DNA of 64,000 bases from Xanthobacter aminoxidans (GCF_023571765.1 NZ_JAMJXC010000003.1:124001-188000), one strand, 5' to 3'. Positions 11,906 to 22,804 are shown, numbered from the stretch's first letter. Program-made: numbers and translations. The notes: generated by a model from the sequence alone, not told the origin.

Positions 11906-13417
11906 ATGACCGACTGGCCCATCCTCTCCGTCGTCACCTTCCTGCCGCTGGTCGGGGCGCTCTTCATCCTCGTGGTGCGGGGCGACGACGACGTCTCCGC
12001 GCGCAACGCCCGCTGGGTGGCGCTGTGGACCACGCTCGTCACCTTCCTGGTGTCGCTGCTGCTGCTGCCGGGCTTCGACGCCTCGGCTCCCGGCTTCCAG
12101 TTCGTAGAAAAGAAGGCGTGGCTCGGCGATCTCGCCTCCTACCACATGGGCGTGGACGGCATCTCGCTGCCCTTCGTCATCCTCACCACCTTCCTCATGC
12201 CCTTCTGCATCCTCGCCTCCTGGGAGAGCGTGCATAAGCGGGTGAAGGAATACATGATCGCCTTCCTGGTGCTCGAGACCATGATGCTCGGCACCTTCAC
12301 GGCCCTCGACCTCGTCCTCTTCTACTTCTTCTTCGAGGGCGGCCTCATCCCGATGTTCCTCATCATCGGCGTGTGGGGCGGGCCGCGCCGCATCTACGCG
12401 GCCTTCAAGTTCTTCCTCTACACGCTGGCCGGCTCCGTGCTGATGATGCTCGCCATCATGGCCATGTACTGGAAGGCCGGCACCACCGACGTGCCCACCC
12501 TGATGCAGTTCGGCTTCCCGTCGGGCATGCAGTACTGGCTCTGGTTGGCCTTCTTCGCCTCCTTCGCGGTGAAGATGCCCATGTGGCCGGTGCACACCTG
12601 GCTGCCCGACGCGCACGTGGAGGCACCCACCGCCGGCTCCGTCATCCTGGCCGGCGTGCTCCTGAAGATGGGCGGCTACGGCTTCCTGCGCTTCTCGCTG
12701 CCCATGTTCCCGGAGGCGAGCCACTATTTCGCGCCTCTGGTGTTCACCCTTTCCGTGGTGGCCATCATCTACACCTCGCTCGTCGCGCTGGTGCAGGAGG
12801 ACATCAAGAAGCTGATCGCCTACTCGTCCATCGCCCACATGGGCTTTGTGACCATGGGCATCTTCGCGATGAACGAGGCGGGCCTGCAGGGCGCCATGTT
12901 CCTCATGATCTCCCACGGCTTCGTCTCGGCCGCGCTGTTCCTGTGTGTCGGCGTGATCTACGACCGGCTGCACACCCGCGAGATCGCCGCCTATGGCGGC
13001 CTCGTGAAGCGCATGCCGCTCTACGCGACGGTGCTGATGGTGTTCACCATGGCGAATGTGGGCCTGCCGGGCACGTCGGGCTTCATCGGCGAGTTCCTCA
13101 CCATGCTCGCCGCCTTCGAGCGCAACACCTGGGTCGCCTTCTTCGCGGCCACCGGTGTCATCCTCTCCGCGGCCTACGCCCTGTGGCTCTACTGGCGCGT
13201 GGTGTTCGGCCCGCTGGAGAAGGAGAAGCTGAAGTCCATGATGGATCTCTCGCCCCGCGAGATCGCCATCATGGTCCCGCTGGTGATCCTCACCATCCTG
13301 TTCGGCGTGTGGCCCGCGCCCATCCTCAACATGACATCCCATGCGGTGAACGCGGTCGTCGCGCGCACCGATTCCGTGGCCGGCGCGGTGAAGACCGCCC
13401 TGCTGCTGAGCTTCTGA
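11906..13417 (+). CDS. nuoM: NADH-quinone oxidoreductase subunit M
   Basis: ND4-type antiporter-like proton-pumping subunit, 503 residues. The signature [37 protein letters not shown] is present, with the conserved lysine and glutamate residues of the proton channel. The ATG at 11906 follows the nuoL stop directly. The frame is open a few codons earlier within nuoL but that extension is not family-like. Confidence 0.97.
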   Translation: MTDWPILSVVTFLPLVGALFILVVRGDDDVSARNARWVALWTTLVTFLVSLLLLPGFDASAPGFQFVEKKAWLGDLASYHMGVDGISLPFVILTTFLMPFCILASWESVHKRVKEYMIAFLVLETMMLGTFTALDLVLFYFFFEGGLIPMFLIIGVWGGPRRIYAAFKFFLYTLAGSVLMMLAIMAMYWKAGTTDVPTLMQFGFPSGMQYWLWLAFFASFAVKMPMWPVHTWLPDAHVEAPTAGSVILAGVLLKMGGYGFLRFSLPMFPEASHYFAPLVFTLSVVAIIYTSLVALVQEDIKKLIAYSSIAHMGFVTMGIFAMNEAGLQGAMFLMISHGFVSAALFLCVGVIYDRLHTREIAAYGGLVKRMPLYATVLMVFTMANVGLPGTSGFIGEFLTMLAAFERNTWVAFFAATGVILSAAYALWLYWRVVFGPLEKEKLKSMMDLSPREIAIMVPLVILTILFGVWPAPILNMTSHAVNAVVARTDSVAGAVKTALLLSF

Positions 13418-13433
13418 TTTTCGAGGACGCCTC

Positions 13434-14864
13434 ATGTCGCAGCTCCTGCCTCCCCTCGGCGCGGTCCTGCCGGAACTGGTGCTCGCCGTCTCGGCCATCG
13501 CGCTGATCCTCATCGGCGCGTTCCGCGGGGAGGGCTCGGCCAATCTGGTCACGGGCCTTGCCATCGCGGTGCTCGCCGCGGCGGGCGTGCTGGTGCTGCT
13601 TCAGCCGGGCGCCGAAATCTCGGCCTTCAACGGCTCCCTGGTGATCGATCCCTTCGGCCGCTTCATGAAGGTGCTGGTCTCCATCGGCGCGCTGGTCTCC
13701 CTCATCATGTCGGTGGACTGGCAGGCACGGGAGAAGCAGGCGAAGTTCGAATATGCGGTGCTGGTGGTGATCGCCACGCTCGGCATGTTCATGCTGGTGT
13801 CGGCCGGCGACCTCATCGCCCTCTATCTCGGCCTCGAGCTGATGAGCCTCTCGCTCTATGTGGTGGCCGCCATCAACCGCGACTCGGTGCGCTCCACCGA
13901 GGCGGGCCTGAAGTATTTCGTCCTCGGCGCGCTCTCCTCGGGCATGCTGCTCTACGGCGCCTCGCTGATCTACGGCTTCACCGGCTCGGTGAATTTCCTG
14001 CAGATCGCGTCGATCGCGAAGGAGCCGAGCATCGGCCTCATCTTCGGCCTCGTCTTCCTGGTGGCGGGCCTGTGCTTCAAGGTGTCGGCGGTGCCCTTCC
14101 ACATGTGGACGCCGGACGTCTATGAAGGCGCGCCCACGCCTGTCACCGCCTTCTTCGCCTCCGCCCCGAAGGTCGCCGGCATGGCCATCTTCGTGCGCGT
14201 GCTGATCGAGGCGTTCCCGCACGTCTCGCATCAGTGGCAGCAGATCGTCGCCTTCGTCTCGCTCGCCTCCATGGTGCTCGGCGCCTTCGCCGCCATCGGC
14301 CAGCGCAACATCAAGCGACTGCTCGCCTACTCCTCCATCGGCCACATGGGCTTCGCCCTCGTAGGCCTCGCCGCCGGCACCGCCGAGGGTGTGCGCGGCG
14401 TGCTGTTGTACATGGCCATCTACCTGATGATGACGCTCGGCACCTTCGCCTGCGTGCTCACCATGCGCCGCAAGGGTCAGGCGGTGGAGACGGTGGATGA
14501 TCTCGCCGGCCTTGCCCGCCGCAATCCGCTGATGGCGCTGATGCTGGGCGCGCTCATGTTCTCGCTGGCCGGCATCCCGCCGCTCGCGGGCTTCCTCGCC
14601 AAGTACTACGTCTTCGTCGCCGCCATCCAGGCGGGCCTCTATGGCCTCTCCGTGGTGGGCGTGCTCGCCTCCGTCGTGGGCGCCTTCTACTACCTGCGCG
14701 TCGTCAAGATCATGTATTTCGACGAGCCGGTGGACGCCTTCGACCCCATGCCGACCGAGCTGAAGGCGGTGCTGGCGGTGAGCGGGCTTTTCACCATCTT
14801 CTATTTCGTCTATCCCGCTCCTCTCATTGAGGCAGCGAGTGTCGCCGCCCGTTCGCTTTTCTGA
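13434..14864 (+). CDS. nuoN: NADH-quinone oxidoreductase subunit N
   Basis: ND2-type antiporter-like subunit, 476 residues, nearest the quinone module of the three pumps. It has the conserved [20 protein letters not shown] stretch and the [28 protein letters not shown] signature, followed by [14 protein letters not shown]. It is the last nuo gene; birA starts only three bases after its stop, so the two are likely cotranscribed. Confidence 0.97.
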   Translation: MSQLLPPLGAVLPELVLAVSAIALILIGAFRGEGSANLVTGLAIAVLAAAGVLVLLQPGAEISAFNGSLVIDPFGRFMKVLVSIGALVSLIMSVDWQAREKQAKFEYAVLVVIATLGMFMLVSAGDLIALYLGLELMSLSLYVVAAINRDSVRSTEAGLKYFVLGALSSGMLLYGASLIYGFTGSVNFLQIASIAKEPSIGLIFGLVFLVAGLCFKVSAVPFHMWTPDVYEGAPTPVTAFFASAPKVAGMAIFVRVLIEAFPHVSHQWQQIVAFVSLASMVLGAFAAIGQRNIKRLLAYSSIGHMGFALVGLAAGTAEGVRGVLLYMAIYLMMTLGTFACVLTMRRKGQAVETVDDLAGLARRNPLMALMLGALMFSLAGIPPLAGFLAKYYVFVAAIQAGLYGLSVVGVLASVVGAFYYLRVVKIMYFDEPVDAFDPMPTELKAVLAVSGLFTIFYFVYPAPLIEAASVAARSLF

Positions 14865-14867
14865 ACG

Positions 14868-15635
14868 ATGGCTCATTACGAATTCCAGGGTTCCACGGTT
14901 CCCATCGTCCGCTTCACCCAGATCGGCTCCACCAACGCCGAGGGGATGGCGCGCCTGCAGCGGGGCGAGACCTTCCCGGTGTGGCTGGTCGCCGACATCC
15001 AGACGGCCGGGCGAGGACGCCGTGGCCGTCCGTGGACGTCTGAGCTCGGCAATCTCTTTGCCACCCTCGTGCTGCCCAATCCGGCGCCTGTGGCGAACCT
15101 TGCACAGCTCTGCTTCGTCGCCGGCCTTGCGCTGCGGGACGCGGTGATCTCCGCCGCGCCGCAGATCGCGACGGACAACATGAAGCTCAAGTGGCCGAAC
15201 GACCTCCTGATCGACGGCGGCAAGGTGGCCGGCATCCTGGTGGAGGGTGGCACCGATCCGCACGGCCGCCCCGCCGCGGTCATCGGCTTCGGCGTCAACT
15301 GCCTGCACCATCCCGAGGACCTGCCCTACAAGGCGACCAGCCTTGAGGCGCTGGGCGCGCCCACCGCGCCCGACCGGATGCTGGAAGCGCTGGACCTCGC
15401 CATGGCGGTTCGCCTCAACCAGTGGAACGCCGGCGCCGGCTTTCCCGCCATCCGCTCCGACTGGATGCGCCATGCCCTGGGCATGGGCGATCAGGTGAGC
15501 GTCAAGATCGGCGAGCGCGAGGTGGTGGGCCGCTTCGAGAATATCGACACCCGCGGCGCCATGATGCTGCGGCGTCGCGACGGCGTGGCCGAGATCATCA
15601 CCGCGGGCGATGTCTCCCTCGGCAAGCCGGACTGA
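14868..15635 (+). CDS. birA: Biotin--[acetyl-CoA-carboxylase] ligase
   Basis: Attaches biotin to the carrier lysine of biotin-dependent carboxylases via biotinyl-5'-AMP. The 255-residue product has the biotin/ATP loop AGRGRRGRPWTS (about residues 47-58), the KWPNDLL motif and a small C-terminal domain with the GREV-like strand. There is no N-terminal winged helix, so it is a mono-functional ligase without the repressor role of E. coli BirA. Placement right after nuoN is a conserved alphaproteobacterial arrangement. Confidence 0.93.
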   Translation: MAHYEFQGSTVPIVRFTQIGSTNAEGMARLQRGETFPVWLVADIQTAGRGRRGRPWTSELGNLFATLVLPNPAPVANLAQLCFVAGLALRDAVISAAPQIATDNMKLKWPNDLLIDGGKVAGILVEGGTDPHGRPAAVIGFGVNCLHHPEDLPYKATSLEALGAPTAPDRMLEALDLAMAVRLNQWNAGAGFPAIRSDWMRHALGMGDQVSVKIGEREVVGRFENIDTRGAMMLRRRDGVAEIITAGDVSLGKPD

Positions 15636-15846
15636 CTTGCCCGCACACGTGCGTATCGTCGCGCGCGCGTGCTGAAGGCTTGCATTGCGGCGGCGCGCCT
15701 CCATCATGCGGCCGCCCGCCTTTTCATGAGCCCCGCGCCGTGGGGCTGTTTGTGTTTGGCGCGCCACGCGCTGTCGGTGCGTCCCGGGGCAGACGCGCTC
15801 CGGGGCAGCCGGCATTGCGGGCGCCGCGTTTGGAAGTGACCCTTTG

Positions 15847-17517
15847 ATGGCACCCTCGGAAGAACTGGTCTTCGCGCCTCTCGGCGGCGTGGGCGAGATC
15901 GGAATGAACCTCGGCCTCTACGGCTTCGGCCCGAAGAAGGCGCGGGAATGGCTTATTGTCGACCTCGGCATGAGCTTCGCCGGGGATGAGGCGCCCGGCG
16001 TCGACCTTGTGCTGCCCGACATCCGCTTCCTGGAATCCGAGCGCAAGAAGATCGCCGGCCTCGTGCTGACCCATGGTCACGAGGACCATATCGGCGCGGT
16101 GCTGGACCTCTGGCCGCGCCTCAAGTGCCCCATCTACACCACCCGCTTCACCGCCGGCCTCCTGGAAGCGAAGCGGGCAGGGGAGCCGGGCGCCCCCTCC
16201 GAACTGCCCATCGAGGTGGTGCGCGCGCGCCAGCCGGTGCAGATCGGCCCGTTCAGCGTCGAATTCGTGCCGGTGTCGCACTCCATCCCCGACAGCCATG
16301 CACTCGCCATCCGCACCAGGGCCGGGCTGGTGGTTCATACCGGCGACTGGAAGCTCGACCCGACGCCCCTCGTGGGCGAGGCCACCGACATCGCGCGGCT
16401 GAAGGCGCTGGGCGATGAGGGCGTGCGCGCCATCATCTGCGATTCCACCAATGCCATCCGCGACGGCATCTCTCCGTCCGAGGCGGACGTGGCGGCCTCG
16501 CTGAAGGCCATCGTCGCCAAGGCGAAGCACCGCATCGCCTTCACCACCTTTTCCTCCAACGTGGCCCGCATCCGCGGCATCGCCGAGGCGGCCTATGCCA
16601 ATGGCCGCGAGGTGGTGCTGGTGGGCCGGGCGCTGGAGCGCGTCATCGGCGTCGCCCGCGAGCAGGGGCTCTTGGACGGCATTCCCGCCTTTCGCGGCGC
16701 GGACGCCTACGGATATCTGCCGCGCGAGCGGGTGGTGGCCATCCTCACCGGCAGCCAGGGCGAGCCGCGCGCCGCGCTGCGCCGCATCGCCGATGACGAC
16801 CATCCCGAGATCGCCCTGTCGCCCGGCGATCAGGTGGTGTTCTCCTCGCGCACCATTCCAGGCAACGAGAAGGTGGTGAACCACATCGTCAACGCGCTCA
16901 TCAAGCGCGGGGTGGAGGTCATCACCGATCGCACCGCCCTCGTCCACGTCTCCGGCCATCCCCGGCGCGGCGAGCTGGAGGAGATGTACCGCATGATCCG
17001 CCCGCAGGTGGCGATCCCGGTGCATGGCGAGGCGCTGCACCTGCACGAGCACGCTCTGCTCGCCCGCCGTCTCGGCGTGCCGGAGGTGCTGAACTGCTAC
17101 GACGGCAACGTCATCCGCCTCGCGCCCGGCCCGGCCGAGCGGGTGGACGACGTGCCCTTCGGCCGCCTCTACAAGGACGGCCGCCTGCTGCTGGCCGAAG
17201 GCGCGCGTGCCATTCCCGAGCGGCGCAAGCTGAGCTTCGTGGGCGCCATCTCCATCGCCGTCGCGGTGAACAAGCAGGGCGGCCTTGCCGGCGACCCCTC
17301 CGTCGAGATCACCGGCGTGCCGGAGCGCGGGGAGGGGGGCGTGGACATGCTCGACCACGTGCTCGACACGGTGGTCGCCACCCTCGACAATCTGCCCAAG
17401 GCCCGCCGCCGCGATCCCGAGGCGCTGGCGGAGAGCCTGGAGCGGGCCGTGCGCTCGGCGGTCAATGCGGTGTGGGGCAAGAAGCCGGTCTGCCACGTCC
17501 ACGTGCTGGAGGTGTGA
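15847..17517 (+). CDS. rnj: Ribonuclease J
   Basis: Metallo-beta-lactamase/beta-CASP nuclease with 5'-to-3' exonuclease and endonuclease activity in mRNA turnover and rRNA maturation. The 556-residue product shows the zinc motif LTHGHEDHIGA (about residues 73-83), the later metal-binding VPVSHSIPDSHA, HTGDWKLD and HVSGHP, and the C-terminal domain. The ATG at 15847 is preferred to the in-frame TTG at 15844. It follows birA after about 210 non-coding bases, the common alphaproteobacterial order. Confidence 0.93.
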   Translation: MAPSEELVFAPLGGVGEIGMNLGLYGFGPKKAREWLIVDLGMSFAGDEAPGVDLVLPDIRFLESERKKIAGLVLTHGHEDHIGAVLDLWPRLKCPIYTTRFTAGLLEAKRAGEPGAPSELPIEVVRARQPVQIGPFSVEFVPVSHSIPDSHALAIRTRAGLVVHTGDWKLDPTPLVGEATDIARLKALGDEGVRAIICDSTNAIRDGISPSEADVAASLKAIVAKAKHRIAFTTFSSNVARIRGIAEAAYANGREVVLVGRALERVIGVAREQGLLDGIPAFRGADAYGYLPRERVVAILTGSQGEPRAALRRIADDDHPEIALSPGDQVVFSSRTIPGNEKVVNHIVNALIKRGVEVITDRTALVHVSGHPRRGELEEMYRMIRPQVAIPVHGEALHLHEHALLARRLGVPEVLNCYDGNVIRLAPGPAERVDDVPFGRLYKDGRLLLAEGARAIPERRKLSFVGAISIAVAVNKQGGLAGDPSVEITGVPERGEGGVDMLDHVLDTVVATLDNLPKARRRDPEALAESLERAVRSAVNAVWGKKPVCHVHVLEV

Positions 17518-17602
17518 GTTCTCTCCACCTTCTCTCCTGCGGAGGTCGTGTTTCTCGGCCCGCCCCGTTGCGCTATGGATCGGTGACGAACCGGAGGGAA
17601 AC

Positions 17603-18007
17603 ATGATCGGACGGCTCAACCACGTGGCCATCGCGGTGCGCGACATCGCGGCCGCCTCGGCGCTCTATCGCGACACGCTCGGCGCGGAGGTCTCCGCCGC
17701 CGTGCCCCAGGTGGAGCACGGCGTGACCACGGTGTTCGTGACCCTGCCCAACACCAAGATCGAGTTCCTGGAGCCGCTCGGCGCGGATTCGCCCATCGCC
17801 AAATTCCTGGAGCGCAATCCGGACGGCGGCATCCACCATCTGTGCTACGAGGTGGACGACATCATCGTCGCCCGCGACCAGCTCAAGGCCAGGGGCGCGC
17901 GCGTGCTCGGCTCCGGCGAGCCGAAGATCGGCGCCCACGGCAAGCCGGTGCTGTTCCTTCATCCGAAGGACTTCAACGGCACGCTTGTCGAGCTGGAGCA
18001 GGCCTGA
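17603..18007 (+). CDS. mce: Methylmalonyl-CoA epimerase
   Basis: Interconverts (R)- and (S)-methylmalonyl-CoA, between propionyl-CoA carboxylase and methylmalonyl-CoA mutase. The 134-residue product is a paired vicinal-oxygen-chelate (glyoxalase-like) fold. It begins LNHVAIAVRD with the first metal His, has GGIHHLCYEVDD, and ends GTLVELEQ with the metal Glu. The GGAGGG ribosome site is placed correctly before the ATG at 17603. Length is typical. Confidence 0.92.
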   Translation: MIGRLNHVAIAVRDIAAASALYRDTLGAEVSAAVPQVEHGVTTVFVTLPNTKIEFLEPLGADSPIAKFLERNPDGGIHHLCYEVDDIIVARDQLKARGARVLGSGEPKIGAHGKPVLFLHPKDFNGTLVELEQA

Positions 18008-18057
18008 TCCCCCCTCGCGGCGCCGGGACCCCGGCGCCGCCAGTCAAGGAAGACGCC

Positions 18058-18327
18058 GTGTCGATCGGTGCCGTCGTCGCCATCTATTTCATCGTGTGGT
18101 GGACCAGCCTCTTCGCCGTGCTGCCGTGGGGCGTGCGCTCCCAGGCCGAGAGCGCGGACGTCACGCCGGGCACCGATCCCGGCGCGCCGGTGCGGCCGCT
18201 CATGCTCTACAAGGTGATCGCCACCAGCCTCATCGCGCTCGTGGTCACCGCCGGCATCGTCTACATCATGACCAGCGGCATCATCGCGCTGGAAGACATT
18301 CCGCTGCCCTTCAAGACCGCGGAATAA
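18058..18327 (+). CDS. DUF1467 family membrane protein
   Basis: Small membrane protein of 89 residues with two hydrophobic helices (about 4-22 and 55-77). It belongs to the DUF1467 family commonly found after mce in alphaproteobacteria. Function is unknown. It contains the family-like FIVWWTSLFAVLPWGVRSQ stretch. Start is a GTG at 18058, 50 bases after mce. It converges on the GGDEF/EAL gene with only 15 bases between the stops. Confidence 0.82.
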   Translation: MSIGAVVAIYFIVWWTSLFAVLPWGVRSQAESADVTPGTDPGAPVRPLMLYKVIATSLIALVVTAGIVYIMTSGIIALEDIPLPFKTAE

Positions 18328-18342
18328 GCCCACCTACCGGCA

Positions 18343-21300
18343 TCAGTGCAGGGAGGTGCTGCTGATCGGGCCCGCGCCGCGCGGTGCGCCCGGGGCAGGC
18401 CCCGGCGCCAGAGGGCCGCTCAGCGCAAGGCGCAGCAGGCGGTCGCCCGTGACCGCGCGGCTGAACAGGTGGCCCTGGCCGAAGTCGCAGCCCCGCGCCT
18501 TCAGGAAGTCGTGCTGCCGCGGGTCCTCGATCCCCTCCGCCACCACCGAGAAGCCCAGCGCGCGGGCGATGGAGATGATCGCCGTGGCGATCTCCGCGTC
18601 GGCGGCGCGCGGCAGGTCGCGTACGAAGCTGCGGTCGATCTTCAGCTTGGAGATGGGGAAGCGCTTGAGATAGGCGAGCGAGGAATAGCCGGTGCCGAAA
18701 TCGTCCAGGGCGATGCGCACGCCGGTGTCCTTCAGCTGGCGCAGCTTGCGCTCGGCTGCCGCGCGGGCGTCGAACAGCAGGCTCTCGGTGATCTCCACCT
18801 CCAGCTTGTGCGCCGGCAGGCCGGTGCGGCGCAGAACGTCGTCCACGAACTCGCACAGGGCGCCGCGCTGGAACTGGCGCGGGGACAGGTTCACCGCGAT
18901 GAAGTCGAGGTCGGCGCCCTTGTCGAGCCATTCGGCCATCTGCCGGCAGGCGGCCTCCATCACCCAATTGCCGAGCGGCTCGATGAGGCCGGTTTCCTCG
19001 GCGAGCGGGATGAAGCGGTTGGGGGTCACGAGGCCGTGGGTCGGGCTCTGCCAGCGCACCAGCGCCTCGGTGCCGGTGATGCGGCCGGTGGCGAGGTTCA
19101 CCACCGGCTGGAAGTTCAGGATGAACTCGTCGCGGGCGAGGGCGCGCCGCAGGTCCGCTTCCATCTCCATCCGCACGCGGGCGCCGCGGGTGAGCGCCTG
19201 GGTATAGAAGGCGTAGCCGCCACGGCCGTGGGACTTCGCCTCCGCCAGCGCTGAATCCGCGTGCTGGAGCAGGCTCGCCGGCGTCTCGGCATCCTCCGGG
19301 AACAGGCTGATGCCGACGCTGGCGCCAAGATAGATTTCCCCGCCTTCGGGCATGGAGAAGGGGCGCCCCATCTCCTGGATGACGTGGTTGGCGAGGGTGG
19401 CGGCATCCTCCGGCCCGGAGATGCCTTCGAGGATGATGACGAACTCGTCGCCGCCATGGCGCCCGAGCGTGGCGCCGGCCTCCAGCTCATCCTGAATGCG
19501 CCGGGCGGCCATCTGCAGCACGGCGTCGCCGGCCATGTGGCCGAGGCTGTCATTGACGGTCTTGAAGCGGTCGAGGTCCACGAACAGCACCGCGCAGCGC
19601 GATCCGGGCCGGCTCAGCGCGAGGTCGAGCAGCGAGGCGAGGAGGGTGCGGTTCGGCAGATCGGTGAGCGGGTCGTAGTGGGCGATACGGTCCAGCTCGA
19701 ACTCGGAATGCTTGGCCTGGGTGATGTCCTGGAAGGCGCCGACGAAATTCTGGGCCGCGCCGCTGTCGTCATACACCGTGGTGATGTTGAGCTGCTGGAG
19801 GAAGATCTCGCCGTTCTTGCGGCGGTTCCAGATCTCGCCCTGCCAGGAGCCGGCGGTGGTCAGCTCGCTCCACAGGCTGCGGTAGAAGTCGCGGTCGTGC
19901 CGGCCGGAATGAAGGAGGCGCATGTTCTGGCCGAGGATTTCCTCCTCGCTGTAGCCGGTGATGCGCGAGAAGGCCGGATTGACGGCGGACACCTCGGACT
20001 TGAGATTCGTCACCACCAGCCCGTCATAGGAATTGGCGAACACGGCCGCGGCGAGCCGCAGGTGGCGCTCGGTGTGCTTCGATCTGGTGATGTCGGCGAG
20101 GAGGCCGACGGCGCGGCTGAGGGCGCCGGCGGCGTCGCGGGCGGCGAGGCCGTGCCAGCGGAAGTCGTGATAGCTGCCGTCCGGCCGGCGCAGGCGGATG
20201 TCCAGCTCCAGCGTGGGCGCCCCGCCGCGCAGGAAGGCCTTCCACGCAGCCGCGACCTTGCGGCGGTCGTCCGGGTGGAGCAATTCGTGCCACGGCCGCC
20301 TGATGTCCACGGCCTCGTCGGCGCCCACGCCGAGCATCTCCCGCGCCCGCTGCGAGAGATAGAGGCTGCCGGTGCGGATGTTGAGATCCCACACGCCCTG
20401 GTCCGAGCCCTTCACCGCGAGGCCGAAGCGCTCCTCGCTCTCGCGCAGGGCGGCCTCGGCGGCGCGACGGGCGGAGATGTCCTGCGCCACCAGCAGGAGG
20501 TGGTCTGCCGCGCCATCCGCGTTGCGCACCAGAGAGAAGGTGAAGGCCAGCCAGACGGCCGAGCCGTCCGGGCGCACGAGGCTTTCCTCCGTCTCGATCT
20601 CGGCCGACCGGCCGTCGAGGAGCGGGCCGATCACATCGGCGCCGCCGGAGGCGGGGTCCGGCTCCCGCAAGTGCCACATGCGTTCGCCGATCAGCGCGCT
20701 CGCCGGCCGGCCGAGCATGCGGCAGGCCTTGCCGTTGGCCCGCAGGATGGTGCCGTCGAGGTCGAGGTGGAGGATGCCGGTCGCGGCCTGGTCGAAGGCG
20801 GCGCGGAAGCGCGCTTCGGCCTCGCCCACCGCGCGGGCGGCCGAAAGCTCGCGCGCCGCCTCGCGCATCCGCGATTTCTGCAGCAGGCCACGCCCCACCG
20901 CCACCGCGAGCAGCAGCAGCACGCAGGCGAGCGCCGCCGAGAAGAAGGCGGAGGTGCGGGCGCCGCCCAGAACCTCGTCGCGGTCCACCTTCAGCACGAG
21001 GGAGGATTGGTCGCCGGGGATGGGCGCGCGCACCGCCAGAACGGCGCGGCCGGAGGGATCGGCGCCGGCGCCGGTCGCGCCGGGGCTGTCGGTGCCGGCG
21101 GCGAAGGGATAGGGGTCGGCCACGAAGGTCCGTGGCAGCGGGGCGGCCTGATCGCGCGAGACCGCCGAGGCGACGCGCACGCCGCCGCGCGGGTCCGGCG
21201 CCACCAGCAGCGCCTCGGCGCTGCGGGCGGTGCGGAACACGGCCGAGAGCATGGGATGGGCTTCCGGCCGCACCGCCGACTGCAGGAACAGGACGCAGCA

Positions 21301-22125
21301 GGGATCATGCTCGGCCCCGCGTACCGGCACGTTGACGAGGAAGGCGAAGCCCCCTGTGCGCGTGGTGTCGCGCGGCGGCGGGGCTTCCGCCATCTGGCCA
21401 GTGGCCGCGACCTCCCGCACCATCTCCGCCATGTCGGGCCGGCCCGGCTCCGGTCCGGAGGACAAGATGAAAGCGCCGTTGTTGGCCCACAGCTCGGCGC
21501 CGGTGAAGCCGAAGGCGCGCGCGCTCTCGCCCAGCAAAAGGCGCAGGCGCTCGCGGCGCTCGGAGGAAGGCTCGGCGTGCCAGCCGGCCACGTCGTCGGC
21601 CAGGAAGCGGCTCGATCCCAGCGCCAGCGCGCCCGTCTCCAGCCGCTGGCGCTCCTGGGCGAGGTTGCGCACCTGCACTTCCGCAAGGGTGCCGAGGAGC
21701 CTTCGCGTGTCGGAGATCGCCGACTGCACGCTCGCCTGATAGACGAGCACCGTCACCACGAGAAGGATGGCGCCGAGGCCCAGCAGCAGGAGCACGGCGC
21801 GCATGGCGCCGATGGAGTTCGGCACAGTGGAGGCCACACCGACCGTGCCGGTCCTGCGCGGGGCGGGAGCCACGTCGGTGGTGGTCCGAGCCATCGTTGC
21901 GGCCGCCGCACGGCGCCGGGCGACGAAGAGCGTCGCCATGAACGCAGCGGTGCCGATCACGGCTGCGGCGACGAGGGCGATGAGGGTGGTCTTGAGCGTC
22001 GGCGCACCACCGAAGCCGCCGGTAGCGAGGGAGGGCTGCGCTTCGGCCGCACGGCTCCACAGCGCCGCCACCGCCGTGAACACGGTCGCCGCGCGGAACC
22101 GCCCTTTGGCCGGTTGCGCCCTCAT
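18343..22125 (-). CDS. Membrane PAS-PAS-PAS-GGDEF-EAL protein
   Basis: Predicted cyclic-di-GMP signalling protein of about 1260 residues. Visible order: N-terminal hydrophobic segments near 45-68 and 108-130, a periplasmic sensor region, another helix near 393-415, three PAS domains (about 435-550, 563-680, 690-805), a GGDEF domain with intact GGDEF near 891, and an EAL domain (about 985-1235). The EAL domain has TEALVRW, NLSPRQF, EITES, DDFGTGYSS and KIDRSFV. Both catalytic signatures look intact, so synthesis, degradation or both are possible. No RxxD inhibitory site is seen before GGDEF. ATG at 22125 is preferred over an upstream TTG at 22161. Confidence 0.9.
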   Translation of the reverse strand: MRAQPAKGRFRAATVFTAVAALWSRAAEAQPSLATGGFGGAPTLKTTLIALVAAAVIGTAAFMATLFVARRRAAAATMARTTTDVAPAPRRTGTVGVASTVPNSIGAMRAVLLLLGLGAILLVVTVLVYQASVQSAISDTRRLLGTLAEVQVRNLAQERQRLETGALALGSSRFLADDVAGWHAEPSSERRERLRLLLGESARAFGFTGAELWANNGAFILSSGPEPGRPDMAEMVREVAATGQMAEAPPPRDTTRTGGFAFLVNVPVRGAEHDPCCVLFLQSAVRPEAHPMLSAVFRTARSAEALLVAPDPRGGVRVASAVSRDQAAPLPRTFVADPYPFAAGTDSPGATGAGADPSGRAVLAVRAPIPGDQSSLVLKVDRDEVLGGARTSAFFSAALACVLLLLAVAVGRGLLQKSRMREAARELSAARAVGEAEARFRAAFDQAATGILHLDLDGTILRANGKACRMLGRPASALIGERMWHLREPDPASGGADVIGPLLDGRSAEIETEESLVRPDGSAVWLAFTFSLVRNADGAADHLLLVAQDISARRAAEAALRESEERFGLAVKGSDQGVWDLNIRTGSLYLSQRAREMLGVGADEAVDIRRPWHELLHPDDRRKVAAAWKAFLRGGAPTLELDIRLRRPDGSYHDFRWHGLAARDAAGALSRAVGLLADITRSKHTERHLRLAAAVFANSYDGLVVTNLKSEVSAVNPAFSRITGYSEEEILGQNMRLLHSGRHDRDFYRSLWSELTTAGSWQGEIWNRRKNGEIFLQQLNITTVYDDSGAAQNFVGAFQDITQAKHSEFELDRIAHYDPLTDLPNRTLLASLLDLALSRPGSRCAVLFVDLDRFKTVNDSLGHMAGDAVLQMAARRIQDELEAGATLGRHGGDEFVIILEGISGPEDAATLANHVIQEMGRPFSMPEGGEIYLGASVGISLFPEDAETPASLLQHADSALAEAKSHGRGGYAFYTQALTRGARVRMEMEADLRRALARDEFILNFQPVVNLATGRITGTEALVRWQSPTHGLVTPNRFIPLAEETGLIEPLGNWVMEAACRQMAEWLDKGADLDFIAVNLSPRQFQRGALCEFVDDVLRRTGLPAHKLEVEITESLLFDARAAAERKLRQLKDTGVRIALDDFGTGYSSLAYLKRFPISKLKIDRSFVRDLPRAADAEIATAIISIARALGFSVVAEGIEDPRQHDFLKARGCDFGQGHLFSRAVTGDRLLRLALSGPLAPGPAPGAPRGAGPISSTSLH

Positions 22126-22405
22126 GATGCCTCGTCCTGCTGCCCTCGATCCGGCAGTCAAGCCGCCGCCGCTTCGAGACCTATATCTTCGCCGTTGGTG
22201 GGAAAAAGCGAAATCGCGGAATTTCCCTTCGATAAGGTTTTAAAATACCTGCCAAATGCCTGCAAAGCCACTGCCCGGCGGCCAGGGCCTTCCGCCGATA
22301 CCTTATCGCGAGACTCGATCCTGAGACTTGCTCCTGCCGCGATCATCCACCATTTGTAGGGAGCTGGCCCGCCGACCTTGAATCGGCCGGGTCTGGAGGT
22401 CTGCC

Positions 22406-22804
22406 ATGAGTGTCGCTGAAACACCCCCCGTGCGCCCCGCCCGGCGCAGCCCGCCGCCGGTCATCCGCATCACCGACATCGCCGCCGAGCGCCTGCGCGA
22501 GATTCTCGCCGAGGCCGAGCCGGGCACTGCGGTTCGGGTGGGCATCGAGAACGGCGGTTGCGCCGGCATGTCCTACAAGCTCGATTTCACCACCGATGTG
22601 GCCCCGCTCGACTCCGTCGTCGAGGACAAGGGCGTGAAGGTCGTGGTGGATTCCAAGGCGGTGCTCTTCCTCATCGGCACCGAGATGGATTTCAAGACGG
22701 ACAAGGTCTCGTCCCAGTTCGTCTTCAACAATCCCAATCAGACATCCTCCTGCGGCTGCGGCGAATCCGTCGCCATCACGCCGGCGGCTGCCGACGCGTC
22801 CTGA
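22406..22804 (+). CDS. A-type iron-sulfur carrier (HesB/IscA/ErpA family)
   Basis: Delivers or scaffolds Fe-S clusters to apoproteins. The 132-residue product has the three A-type cysteines: one in NGGCAGMSY (about residue 51) and two in SCGCGES near the C-terminus. A good GGAGG ribosome site precedes the ATG. It stands alone, not in a suf or isc operon, so ErpA- or SufA-like roles cannot be separated by sequence alone. An N-terminal Pro/Arg-rich extension of about 18 residues precedes the fold. Confidence 0.88.
   Translation: MSVAETPPVRPARRSPPPVIRITDIAAERLREILAEAEPGTAVRVGIENGGCAGMSYKLDFTTDVAPLDSVVEDKGVKVVVDSKAVLFLIGTEMDFKTDKVSSQFVFNNPNQTSSCGCGESVAITPAAADAS

Noticed and set aside
13326-15815. 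Minus-strand open frame opposite nuoN and birA
   Set aside because: Shadow of two recognised genes on the plus strand.
19261-22359. Plus-strand open frame of about 1030 codons opposite the PAS-GGDEF-EAL gene
   Set aside because: Low-complexity His/Gly/Arg translation; the minus-strand frame has clear domains.
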